DNA from: Paulinella micropora
Lineage: Eukaryota; Cercozoa; Imbricatea; Euglyphida
Length of the DNA: 64,000 bases
Direction of reading: 5' to 3'
Assembly: GCA_009731375.1 (NCBI GenBank)
Contig: BJOX01000310.1
Span: 375,823-439,822, forward strand
The stretch's first letter is position 1, and each line of letters begins with the position of its first letter. Below are positions 50,338 to 59,147 of this stretch, in pieces. Position numbers and translations under genes: made by a program. The notes beneath the pieces were generated by a model. It ran no database searches. It worked only from the letters and a program-made list of their open reading frames with translations, and was not told the origin of the DNA.

Positions 50338-53300
50338 TTACTGCCTTCGTCGCCTTGCGCGAACTTCTTTGCCAGGTGGCGGGCCGCCAACAAAAGTCAA
50401 GTCAAACTTCGACTCCTCAAGACTGTCCCAAATTCCGTTCGGGATGGCGCCCAATGATAAGTCAAAAGGGATGTCCAGCACTCCCCTAGGCAGTGACTGA
50501 ATAGTCCACGCAGTGTGGTCTTTATCTCGAGGGGTAATAGTACCATCCCAAGTCTCGAGATCTTTTGCGTCTTTGTATACCGGTAAATATTGTCTAGCTT
50601 TTGGATCCTCAACAGGGTCCATGCTTCTCCAGAAATGGAGTACCGGTTGTATTGTTTTTGCTGCTAAGGATCTCTTCGATGTCCGTGCTGCCCGCGTAGT
50701 CTGCGGGACTGCCACAGCTCGCATGAGATAAAGATCTGAGAGAGTGTCATCGGCAACATGAGGTTCTGCCGGTCGCATCAGATAAAAAGCGTCTTGGACC
50801 CACTTGATGGTCGCTATCGCCTCCATCTTCGCTCTTAGTCTCATCCCGAACAACTCATCCTCATCTGCCCAAGTATCCTTTGGGTGCAGAAGCGAGGTTG
50901 GGATACTAGGCTCTCGGCCGTAAACCAATTGATATGGCGAGACTGAGCTTCTGGCTCCTCCTAGTGCCGATGAGGGTAGACAGTTCATTGCAAACGCAAA
51001 TGATGGTGCTGCCTCCACCCAGGCTCTCTGATTCTCCTTCTTCATACAGTACATCTTAAGCGAGGCTTTGAGGGGTCTATGTACCCGCTCGATCTTGCCA
51101 TTCGCTCTCGGGTTATAGGCAGTAACATATTGCCATTTCATCCCGTAGTACTTAGATAGTCTGTCGATGACTTCATTATTAAAGTCAGAACCTCGATCAG
51201 AACATATCTTTCTAGGCACTCCGATCTGCGAGACGATCCTATCGATCAGAGCCTCCGCAGTTGTCTTGCCTGTAACGTCCTTAACAGGAACAACCCACAC
51301 ATAATTGGTGGCTCGATCAATGGCAGTAAGAAGGTATCTGTACCCTTCGGCCGATTCGGGGAAAGGTCCCACATGATCGATGTGTAAGAATTCAAACATC
51401 CCGGCGTGTAAAGGGAATGTACCGATCAGGCCAAAATTCGCCTTCAGCGGTGTCTTTGTGGTCTTGCATGGGATGCATGCGTCCACTTCTCTGTCTATCT
51501 CCTCCTTCATCCCCTTCCACCAAAATCGCCTCGGTATGAACCAATGGGTTCTTTGTCGACCCGGATGTGCCAGCAAGGGGCAGTTATGGGCAGCGACATA
51601 TATAAAGCGCCTCAACTTCTCTGGTACCCAGAGAGTCCATTTATCCGGCTGTGACGCAAATTTGCCGTGCTGGCCCTTGTACCACAATAGCCCATCTCTC
51701 CACGCCATCTCCTTCATCTGATCTTTTATCTGCGGAGTCTTTTTAAGCTCGTTAGGGCTCTTGTATAACGTTATGAGCTCCTTGAACTCCGGATCCGTCG
51801 CCTGTTGTTGCCTCCATGCGGTAGGCGAGGCGATATGGACAGTACCGTCCTCCAACCTTACTCCTACCCTTTCTGGGTCTTCATCAAGCTCGCTTCGATT
51901 TTCCTGCGGAGGTTCAGTACAGACCTCAGTCGTCTCCTCCTCCTCTTTTATATTCGCCTTCGCGTTCTCATATGCCTCATAAGACCACTCAGCGTCTTCG
52001 AGAACATGTGCCTCACAGCATATGCCATGATCCGGGCCTTGAGGACTATATCGTAGACCCGTGCGGTCATAACGAACGCCTCTTGCCATCTGCATCGTCT
52101 CTATGTGGCTTACCTCGTACACCTTGTCCGTGGACAGATCTATCATCTCCACTGATGATACGAGAGCCGACACCTCTGACTGAAACTCTAGCCTGGAAAG
52201 GCTATCAGCGACTACGTTTCGCTTTCCCGGTAAGTAGACCATCGTGAAATTGAAACATGACAAGAAAGCTTGCCACCGCGCCAAACGGCCGGTTTGTTCA
52301 TGATTCATCAACCAAAGAAGGTTATGATGATCGGTCCTAACCGTGAATAGAGGTCCTCCCCATAGGTATTCTCTGAGCCTCTTGAGAGCCCATACTACTG
52401 CCAACGCCTCTCTCTGTCGCGTGCAGTAATTTCGCTCAGGCGCACACAGCTTGCTACTAATAAACATGATCGGGCGCAACTTTTTCTCCTCATCTTCTTG
52501 TTGCAGCACCGCACCGATCGCGAACTTAGATGCATCTGTGTCGACTACGAACGGCTTCGTAAAGTCGGGCATCATAAGTACTAATCCGCCGTCCTTGGGA
52601 TCTTTATAAATGAGATCTTTGAGCGTATTAAACGCCTGCAAAGCCTCCTCATCCCACTTCTCAAAGTCTCCGAAATCAATCATCTTCTCCAACTTAGCTC
52701 GAGTTGCACCCCAATCGGGTATGAACTGGCTGTAGTACTGTGCCATCGCAAGAAAAGAGTGTAACTCCGTGCGATTCCTTGGCAACTGTCTACTCACGAT
52801 CTCCTCTCTCTTTTCGCGCGATATCGAGACTCTATTATGAGAAATCTCGTAACCCAGATACGTCACACTTGTCTTGACGAGTTGATATTTCTTTAAGTTG
52901 CATTTCAGGCCAAAAGCGCCGATGCGCCTGAAGACGTCTGACAAATGATCGATATGCTCCTCCATTGGGTTAGAGTATACGATGATGTCATCGATGTAGC
53001 AAAATGCATATTCTCCCGCCTTCTGTCCTCTCCTTCTCATAAAACCATCCGCCGACTGGTCGTCATATTGACCGCTCAGCATCTTCTGCATCGCCTTCTG
53101 AAAGAGTCCCGGGGCCTGTTTAAGTCCCATCGGAAGCACCTTCCACTGGTATATTTCCATACCGACAACGAATGCAGTCAGCCATCTGGATTTCTCGTCC
53201 AGTGGTATCTGCCAGAAGCCGTTCTTAAGGTCGATGACCGAATAGAATTTAGCATTCCGCAGCACTCTTCTGCCCTCTTCTAAGGTCGGCAGAGGATTTC

Positions 53301-55404
53301 TCTCTTCCTCTAGCACCTTATTCACACGGGCATAATTGATCGTCAAACGCCATTCTCCTCCTGGCTTAGGGACGATTTTCGGTTGAGAGACAATTGGAGA
53401 TGTAGATCTCTCAATAAAGTCCTCATTGAGCAACTGCCTTACATTCTCCTCCGCTATCTTCGCCTCATGTATGCTCAAATTTGCCCTCCGTGGTGCCGGA
53501 GATGGCTCCGCACCCGGTATCTTGTAAATGACTGCAGTGAAGTCCTCAGACTTTACACCACCTGCCCGAGGAGGGTCGAAAATTTCTCTATACACCTCCA
53601 TCTTAGCTTTGAGAAGCTCTTTTTCTCTCTCCGTGCCCACTCCTTCTAGGATTTTCCGCGCCACCGCTTGGAAATCTTCCTCCGACATCTTCTTATGCTC
53701 CTTGAGGGGCGCTAAGTCCTCCTCCAAACTCATATCCTCCTCCGACAAATCGTCTAGTCCCGTTCTTTCATACGTGACTGTGTCCGGCTCATCATCATGG
53801 CCAATTCCGACAAGCATATCAATAAGGTTCGCGTATTGTATCGGAGCCTTACGGGTGTAAAAACCATCAAAGCATGTGAAGGCTTGAGGTATTAATTTCA
53901 ACTTGTCCTGGGCTCTGAGCTTCTGCTTGTAAGCACTGCTCTGCTCACGAGACCCGAGTCGACAAGCCACCACTAATTGTTGCTTGCGGGAGGGCACCGG
54001 TATAGGATGATCAATAAGCCGGTCCCTTATCTCCTGTGCCCATATCGCCTTCTCATTGTATGGCAGAATGACAGAGTACGGCTTGTTGCTCTCAAACAGA
54101 GTCCGTAAACACCTTTTCACTTCCGTTAATGCGCGCGGCCAGGTGGGCACGTCACCCCAAAAGTTAGCGATAAAAGTTTTAATGTCATCCGCTGGAGTAT
54201 CGTGGATACGCCCCTTCCTCCTTGGCACGAACGCCTCTCTCTTCTCATCTGACACCTTCGCGTGGTAACAGTAGCCATTAGTAATATGGACATCTGCACC
54301 GCCACCTTCTGCGAATCTGGCCAACGACGGGCACTGTTTCGCAACACATATTATCTCCTCATTACGCGCTACGACTAAGTCATCAATAGACTTTTTGTCC
54401 CATGCGGGAATCGTAACCGTATACGCCTGCATCTCCGTCTCCCAATTGTCGGTCCAGGACAGTTCGTCCGGCACTGTGACATAGGGGTGCACATAGGCTT
54501 CAGTTACCTCATGTACGAAGGCCAACTTTTTTATCTCCGTTGCTAGACTCAGCTCAAAAGCCTCGTAGGAGTCAGTAGCGGTCATCGGATTAATATCCTC
54601 CTCCTCTCCTCTCTTCACTCCATAAATTACCCGCCGTGCGGCGCAATCGATCACAGCCCCCATCGTAGCCAATTGGTCATACGACAGCAGGATTGAACCG
54701 TGGTAATCGGGGACAACATAGAGGTCCGCACGATATACTCGACCGGATGTCAATTTAAAAATTAATGTGACGATGCCCGTAATTTCTGTACGGCTGCCTA
54801 CCCCTTTTAGGGTCCCCTTTGTTTTTCTAGTGTTTTTGTCCACCCATGCCCGGTGACCGTTTAAAAACTTCCGGCCGACAATATTAATATTCGCCATCGT
54901 ATCATTACCAACTTTCAATGTGGTTTGCAAAGTTTCACAAAAGAGGTCAGTGTAGCATAGCGCGTCCGGTCTGTGTAAACTAGCCGCTAGCACATGAATT
55001 TTTTGTTCTAAGGTTTTGAGTCTAAGCTCAAGTTCCTTGTCCTCTTTTCGTTCCTCCTCCTTCCTCTCTAGCTTAGCCTCTCGAGTATCCGGGTCTTCCG
55101 GTATCTCGGGTGTCTGTGAGACAGAGTCTGGTACACTGAGTGTACATGTGTCTACAGTAGAGACTATTGAGTCCGTCGGCGGCGAAACGACCCGCTGTTT
55201 CTTTGCAGGCGAAGGCCCAGCATTCGGTTTCGGTTTCCTCTCCTCCATCGCCTTCTTCGCCTTCCTATTTGCATCATTTATCATATTAGCTCTCGAAGGA
55301 TGGACTAGCAAATGCTTACCTTGAGGCTTTCGAGGCTGTGTGCCTTCAACTTCACTTCTAGGAGGTACGGGACTGATCGTATTCTGTTCAACAACAGCAG
55401 GCAT
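50338..55404 (-). CDS. pol: Gypsy-1 pol: protease, RT, RNase H, integrase
   Basis: 1,688 codons from the first Met; the frame is open back to the gag UGA. Residues ~1-140: Lys/Glu-rich, coiled-coil-like. ~160-275: retropepsin-like domain with DTM at 168-170 in place of DTG/DSG, and SILLSYDQL for the usual ILG.D.L flap/core motif. ~640-830: RT with YSVIDLKNGFWQI, LPMGLKQAPGLFQ and YIDD. ~930-1,050: RNase H (DTDASKFAIG, REALAVVWAL, RTDHHNLLWL). ~1,250-1,300: integrase HHCC zinc finger. ~1,335-1,445: integrase core with HIDHVGP, SDRGSDF and NGKIERVHR supplying Asp-Asp-Glu. The C-terminus departs from copy 2 after GMRLRAKMEA: the GPY/F-type module is deleted and replaced by an unrelated tail. No frameshift or stop is seen. 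Confidence 0.93.
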   Translation of the reverse strand: MPAVVEQNTISPVPPRSEVEGTQPRKPQGKHLLVHPSRANMINDANRKAKKAMEERKPKPNAGPSPAKKQRVVSPPTDSIVSTVDTCTLSVPDSVSQTPEIPEDPDTREAKLERKEEERKEDKELELRLKTLEQKIHVLAASLHRPDALCYTDLFCETLQTTLKVGNDTMANINIVGRKFLNGHRAWVDKNTRKTKGTLKGVGSRTEITGIVTLIFKLTSGRVYRADLYVVPDYHGSILLSYDQLATMGAVIDCAARRVIYGVKRGEEEDINPMTATDSYEAFELSLATEIKKLAFVHEVTEAYVHPYVTVPDELSWTDNWETEMQAYTVTIPAWDKKSIDDLVVARNEEIICVAKQCPSLARFAEGGGADVHITNGYCYHAKVSDEKREAFVPRRKGRIHDTPADDIKTFIANFWGDVPTWPRALTEVKRCLRTLFESNKPYSVILPYNEKAIWAQEIRDRLIDHPIPVPSRKQQLVVACRLGSREQSSAYKQKLRAQDKLKLIPQAFTCFDGFYTRKAPIQYANLIDMLVGIGHDDEPDTVTYERTGLDDLSEEDMSLEEDLAPLKEHKKMSEEDFQAVARKILEGVGTEREKELLKAKMEVYREIFDPPRAGGVKSEDFTAVIYKIPGAEPSPAPRRANLSIHEAKIAEENVRQLLNEDFIERSTSPIVSQPKIVPKPGGEWRLTINYARVNKVLEEERNPLPTLEEGRRVLRNAKFYSVIDLKNGFWQIPLDEKSRWLTAFVVGMEIYQWKVLPMGLKQAPGLFQKAMQKMLSGQYDDQSADGFMRRRGQKAGEYAFCYIDDIIVYSNPMEEHIDHLSDVFRRIGAFGLKCNLKKYQLVKTSVTYLGYEISHNRVSISREKREEIVSRQLPRNRTELHSFLAMAQYYSQFIPDWGATRAKLEKMIDFGDFEKWDEEALQAFNTLKDLIYKDPKDGGLVLMMPDFTKPFVVDTDASKFAIGAVLQQEDEEKKLRPIMFISSKLCAPERNYCTRQREALAVVWALKRLREYLWGGPLFTVRTDHHNLLWLMNHEQTGRLARWQAFLSCFNFTMVYLPGKRNVVADSLSRLEFQSEVSALVSSVEMIDLSTDKVYEVSHIETMQMARGVRYDRTGLRYSPQGPDHGICCEAHVLEDAEWSYEAYENAKANIKEEEETTEVCTEPPQENRSELDEDPERVGVRLEDGTVHIASPTAWRQQQATDPEFKELITLYKSPNELKKTPQIKDQMKEMAWRDGLLWYKGQHGKFASQPDKWTLWVPEKLRRFIYVAAHNCPLLAHPGRQRTHWFIPRRFWWKGMKEEIDREVDACIPCKTTKTPLKANFGLIGTFPLHAGMFEFLHIDHVGPFPESAEGYRYLLTAIDRATNYVWVVPVKDVTGKTTAEALIDRIVSQIGVPRKICSDRGSDFNNEVIDRLSKYYGMKWQYVTAYNPRANGKIERVHRPLKASLKMYCMKKENQRAWVEAAPSFAFAMNCLPSSALGGARSSVSPYQLVYGREPSIPTSLLHPKDTWADEDELFGMRLRAKMEAIATIKWVQDAFYLMRPAEPHVADDTLSDLYLMRAVAVPQTTRAARTSKRSLAAKTIQPVLHFWRSMDPVEDPKARQYLPVYKDAKDLETWDGTITPRDKDHTAWTIQSLPRGVLDIPFDLSLGAIPNGIWDSLEESKFDLTFVGGPPPGKEVRARRRRQ

Positions 55405-55467
55405 AACCGTGACTGTCGGATTAAAAAGAACAGTTTTTGTCCCCTTCTCCCTCTTCTCCTCCCGTCA
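55405..55467 (-). promoter_or_regulatory. Gag-pol junction: in-frame UGA-CGG
   Basis: Gag ends ...EVLE-TGA (55467-55465). The same frame continues with CGG GAG GAG AAG and stays open for 20 codons to the first pol Met at 55,404. So gag and pol are one frame split by one stop. UGA-CGG is the known 'type II' readthrough context of some plant viruses. Confidence 0.8.
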
Positions 55468-58200
55468 TTCTAAGACTTCAATACGCTCACCTGGGTCGGT
55501 GCCAGCGTCTTGTTGGTCCCCACTCACAGCGGCATATGCCTGCTGGGGATAGTTGGAGCTGGAACTGGAGCTAGAGCTATTCCAGTATCCGCTTCCTCTG
55601 GGAGGGCGCGTTGGGGTCCTCGTTGGGGTCCAGCCTCCACTTGGACGATAGCCCGTGTGGCCTCGACCTCCCCTTCCTCCTCCTCTTTGCGTCCCTCGGG
55701 ACCCTCGAGACGATCCTCTCATTCCTCCTCCTCTTGTCGGCGCCATTGGTCGGCCCTTTTGTTGTTCTTTCGCCTCCTTCTTCTGCATCTTCTCAAGGAA
55801 GGAAATGATGGCCCCGCGGAACTCCGCATCGTCGACCATATTTGCACTCCACTTCCTCTCCTCCAACTCCTTCTTGTACATGAAGTATGTGCCCCTTCTG
55901 CTGCCTTTGAGCTCTCGCAAGAAGGTATTTCGCATCCTCACATCATCAGAGTCATGGCTGTATGGGCAGTTGCCTAAGCCAAGCTCTTGCTCCTTCTTGC
56001 ACGTCATGTATGAGAAATAGCGGTAACAAGGTACCTTCTCATCTCTCCCTCTCTTCAGACCTGCCACCCGAGTTGCATGTGCTGCTTGGGCACCTACAAC
56101 CCCCTGTGTCGTGGTACTGGAGAGTGACTCAGTGGCAGTGTCCAATTCGGAACACGCGTCGAGCACCTCCTTGAACAGGTCGTCCGGCTGAGTAGCCGCA
56201 ACAGTCTTCTCGTATATATTGGTTTCCAAAAAGTCCCCCTTCTTCACCGCCTTGAAGGACGGACATGATTGTATGAGCCGTGCGAGCTTGCTCGGGTGTC
56301 TGGCACACAAAGCGCTCAAGAAGTACAGAATGATGGACTTCCGGCTATAAAAGAGCCCGTACTTGGCGCTGACCTCCGTGAGGATCGCCGCCAACCTCGT
56401 GCTATCGCCTAACCCTGTGTTCACCTCTTGAAAAATTTCGAACCCAATCAAAGTACCAGTGCACAGGTGCTGATACCCATGAGTTTTAAAATATTGCAAG
56501 AGGACGGCAACTGGCACCGTGCATTGCAGGTCTGTGGTGGTCTTTCTAGCCGACACCACTCCCGCTCGCAACGTTTTGTATGCCGCTACATCAAACCCTT
56601 GTGTAAGGATTGATGGGTCCAACAAGGTGGACAACGCCTCATACTCTTGTGTTTCGTCCGTTGGATGCTGCTTCATACAAGCATCTATCCTTCGGAGCTT
56701 GTCACGAAGGCCAGCATCCGTATCCTTCTGACTCGCTGTCTCTGCATACAGCGTAAGAGCAGTTGGATCGGACTTGGTATATTTTTGGAAGGCCTGCATG
56801 ATAGCCTGTCTGTCCTTCTTGTCGTTATTGTTGACAATGACAGTGGTAGGCGCTGAGCCAGTCGTAGAGGCGGGAGGGGCTGCATGGGTTGGCGAGGCGA
56901 AACTAGGGGGAGACAGAAAAGTTCCAGAGGAAAGTGCCTGCCTTGTTGCCGTCGCCCTAGCCAATGCAATTTGTGCCTCCAACTCCTTCCTTTCTTTTTC
57001 TGTTGCTATATCCCTGATGTGCAGGTCTTGAGCATGATGAAAGAATGACATGAGCTCGGCTGCCTTCCGAAGAAGCAGAGTTTTCTCCGCCATCTCCTTC
57101 TCTGTTGCTTTGTTAGTAGCAGGGAGTGCCTGCTTCGGCTCCAAGATCGTATGATCCTTCGTCTGAGCCCACCTCTTCCATGCATCGTCCTTTTGAAAGG
57201 CCGCATGCAGCTTTTTCAGCTTCGTCACCCCTCCGACTTCCCCTTCTATTTCCTGCAGGACTGGGTGAGTGTCCCTGCCAAATTTGGTTTGTTGGAGTGT
57301 GCCAAAGTCAATTAACTTGGCCTCCATAAGTTTCAAAGGCACATCCATGACATTAAGCTGCCCTCGCAGGTTCTTGCCTTTGAACTCTCTTTCTCCCTTC
57401 TTTATTCCTTCGATGTCCTGACCAGGATCAAGCAACCTGACCAGTGCTCTGGTCCTCCATGGCAGCACACTTTTCGCAGACTGGTACTCATAGAGTATAG
57501 CACNNNNNNNNNNNNNNNNNNNNNNNNNNNNNNNNNNNNNNNNNNNNNNNNNNNNNNNNNNNNNNNNNNNNNNNNNNNNNNNNNNNNNNNNNNNNNNNNN
57601 NNNNNNNNNNNNNNNNNNNNNNNNNNNNNNNNNNNNNNNNNNNNNNNNNNNNNNNNNNNNNNNNNNNNNNNNNNNNNNNNNNNNNNNNNNNNNNNNNNNN
57701 NNNNNNNNNNNNNNNNNNNNNNNNNNNNNNNNNNNNNNNNNNNNNNNNNNNNNNNNNNNNNNNNNNNNNNNNNNNNNNNNNNNNNNNNNNNNNNNNNNNN
57801 NNNNNNNNNNNNNNNNNNNNNNNNNNNNNNNNNNNNNNNNNNNNNNNNNNNNNNNNNNNNNNNNNNNNNNNNNNNNNNNNNNNNNNNNNNNNNNNNNNNN
57901 NNNNNNNNNNNNNNNNNNNNNNNNNNNNNNNNNNNNNNNNNNNNNNNNNNNNNNNNNNNNNNNNNNNNNNNNNNNNNNNNNNNNNNNNNNNNNNNNNNNN
58001 NNNNNNNNNNNNNNNNNNNNNNNNNNNNNNNNNNNNNNNNNNNNNNNNNNNNNNNNNNNNNNNNNNNNNNNNNNNNNNNNNNNNNNNNNNNNNNNNNNNN
58101 NNNNNNNNNNNNNNNNNNNNNNNGTGACTTGAAAGGCAACTAAGTGCACAGACTTGAGAGGGAGAGTACTAGGCTCGTGTCCTTCAAGTTTGTTTGTCAC
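55465..58200 (-). CDS. gag: Gypsy-1 gag with CCCH-type zinc finger and RGG tail
   Basis: Capsid/nucleocapsid polyprotein. The 3' part (57,503-55,465, ~680 codons) is continuous. The 5' end (58,200-58,124) lies beyond a 620-N gap, so the start MTNKLEGHEP and its frame relation are inferred. The body is helical and charged. Near residue ~725 (about 56,020-55,970) is a Cys-X8-Cys-X10-Cys-X3-His array (C-YRYFSYMT-C ... C-PYS-H), a CCCH-like finger rather than the CCHC knuckle usual for gypsy gag. The C-terminal ~90 residues are Gly/Arg-rich (GGGRGGRGHTGYRPSGG), an RGG-type RNA-binding tail. It ends at TGA 55,467-55,465, in frame with pol. Confidence 0.8.
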   Translation of the reverse strand: MTNKLEGHEPSTLPLKSVHLVAFQVXXXXXXXXXXXXXXXXXXXXXXXXXXXXXXXXXXXXXXXXXXXXXXXXXXXXXXXXXXXXXXXXXXXXXXXXXXXXXXXXXXXXXXXXXXXXXXXXXXXXXXXXXXXXXXXXXXXXXXXXXXXXXXXXXXXXXXXXXXXXXXXXXXXXXXXXXXXXXXXXXXXXXXXXXXXXXXXXXXXXXXXXXXXXXXXXXXXXXXXXXXXXXXXXAILYEYQSAKSVLPWRTRALVRLLDPGQDIEGIKKGEREFKGKNLRGQLNVMDVPLKLMEAKLIDFGTLQQTKFGRDTHPVLQEIEGEVGGVTKLKKLHAAFQKDDAWKRWAQTKDHTILEPKQALPATNKATEKEMAEKTLLLRKAAELMSFFHHAQDLHIRDIATEKERKELEAQIALARATATRQALSSGTFLSPPSFASPTHAAPPASTTGSAPTTVIVNNNDKKDRQAIMQAFQKYTKSDPTALTLYAETASQKDTDAGLRDKLRRIDACMKQHPTDETQEYEALSTLLDPSILTQGFDVAAYKTLRAGVVSARKTTTDLQCTVPVAVLLQYFKTHGYQHLCTGTLIGFEIFQEVNTGLGDSTRLAAILTEVSAKYGLFYSRKSIILYFLSALCARHPSKLARLIQSCPSFKAVKKGDFLETNIYEKTVAATQPDDLFKEVLDACSELDTATESLSSTTTQGVVGAQAAHATRVAGLKRGRDEKVPCYRYFSYMTCKKEQELGLGNCPYSHDSDDVRMRNTFLRELKGSRRGTYFMYKKELEERKWSANMVDDAEFRGAIISFLEKMQKKEAKEQQKGRPMAPTRGGGMRGSSRGSRGTQRGGGRGGRGHTGYRPSGGWTPTRTPTRPPRGSGYWNSSSSSSSSNYPQQAYAAVSGDQQDAGTDPGERIEVLE
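57504..58123. other. Assembly gap (N) in gypsy-1 gag
   Basis: 620 N; not a multiple of three if the size is exact, so the frame across it is unknown. Confidence 0.99.
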
Positions 58201-58485
58201 TGTGAGTGTTTGTTCGTACGTCTGTTGACTTACTCTGTCTCCGCCTCAAGGGAGAACAGGAGAACAGAAAAGATGTCTGGTATCTGCCTCAAGGGAGAAC
58301 AGGGATAAAGGCTGTGGAGAGGGTACTGGGACACCTACTCACAAACGCCTAGACGTATTGTTTTGCAAAAGAGCTTGTGTGGGGATGTGTTGGAGTATTT
58401 GTTGTTTGAGTCTGCCTACTCAATGGAGATAGGTCAGCCCAAATTTTCCTTCTGCCGTCAAAGGACAAGCCAGAAAAGAAATCAG

Positions 58486-58505
58486 CCGTGTTCTGGTGAC
58501 TCCAA
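58486..58505 (-). promoter_or_regulatory. Gypsy-1 primer-binding site
   Basis: Minus strand, one base after the 5' LTR: TGGAGTCACCAGAACACGG. It starts TGG, complementary to a tRNA 3' CCA; the tRNA could not be identified. Confidence 0.65.
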
Positions 58506-58756
58506 TGTTAAAATCCCCGAAGATAGCTCGTTAAAAAGTCGGTAATACAACCAAACACAAATCCCCAAAGGAGAATGATGTCTCGTTATATTAGCTCAGT
58601 GAAACCGCACAAAAGAAAGCGGCAACAGACCAAGGTTAAAATGGCATTAGGTCAAATCCGGCCAAACGATATTGAAATAATGGGAAGAAACTAGGTGCAC
58701 CTGACACCAAAAAAAGTGTACTTTTTACCGGCTATCCGGGGGGTGATGTGCCTACA
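58506..58756 (-). repeat. Gypsy-1 5' LTR
   Basis: Plus strand TGTTAAAATCC...GTGCCTACA, 251 bp, followed by TCTC. Confidence 0.9.
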
Positions 58757-59147
58757 TCTCGATACGATTAAAACAATAGCAGTAGGTCCTTACAGTATGA
58801 CCATATCAGTAGGTAAGCTTAATTACATCATTGACTCGTTGAGTCCAACATAATTAGTTAATTCCGCCATCTCGCCAATAATAAGACTATTCGATGTACA
58901 GTTGGCTCCGATCTCCCATGTCTTTTCCCGCTCTCGCCGTAATGCGACCGATGGTGGTCTGATCCACGCGCTTCGCATTGACGCTCGACTTTTACTTCGA
59001 CGGGAACAATTTCAAAAGATGCGCAAAACACTTCCTGCACACTTCAAAGAGAGAAAACTCGCAAAACAACAACATGAGTTGACTTTGCGTAATTTGCTTA
59101 TTTTGCGTGAGTTTGCAGACTTGAGATGTAAAATTATGGATCAAGTG
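58757..59147. other. Copia 3' untranslated region, interrupted
   Basis: Downstream of the copia pol stop, ending at the gypsy target site. No gene. Confidence 0.6.

Larger units (their letters stand above)
49294..58756 (-). mobile_element. Complete Ty3/gypsy-type LTR retrotransposon (gypsy-1)
   Basis: 9.46-kb element with 247- and 251-bp LTRs (TG...CA, three substitutions and three small indels between them) and a 4-bp target duplication TCTC on both sides. Domain order on the minus strand is LTR, primer site, gag, UGA, pol (PR-RT-RNaseH-IN), polypurine tract, LTR. IN after RT/RNase H is the gypsy order. Pol is uninterrupted over 1,688 codons, so the insertion is young and may be active; 620 N hide part of gag. 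Confidence 0.9.
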
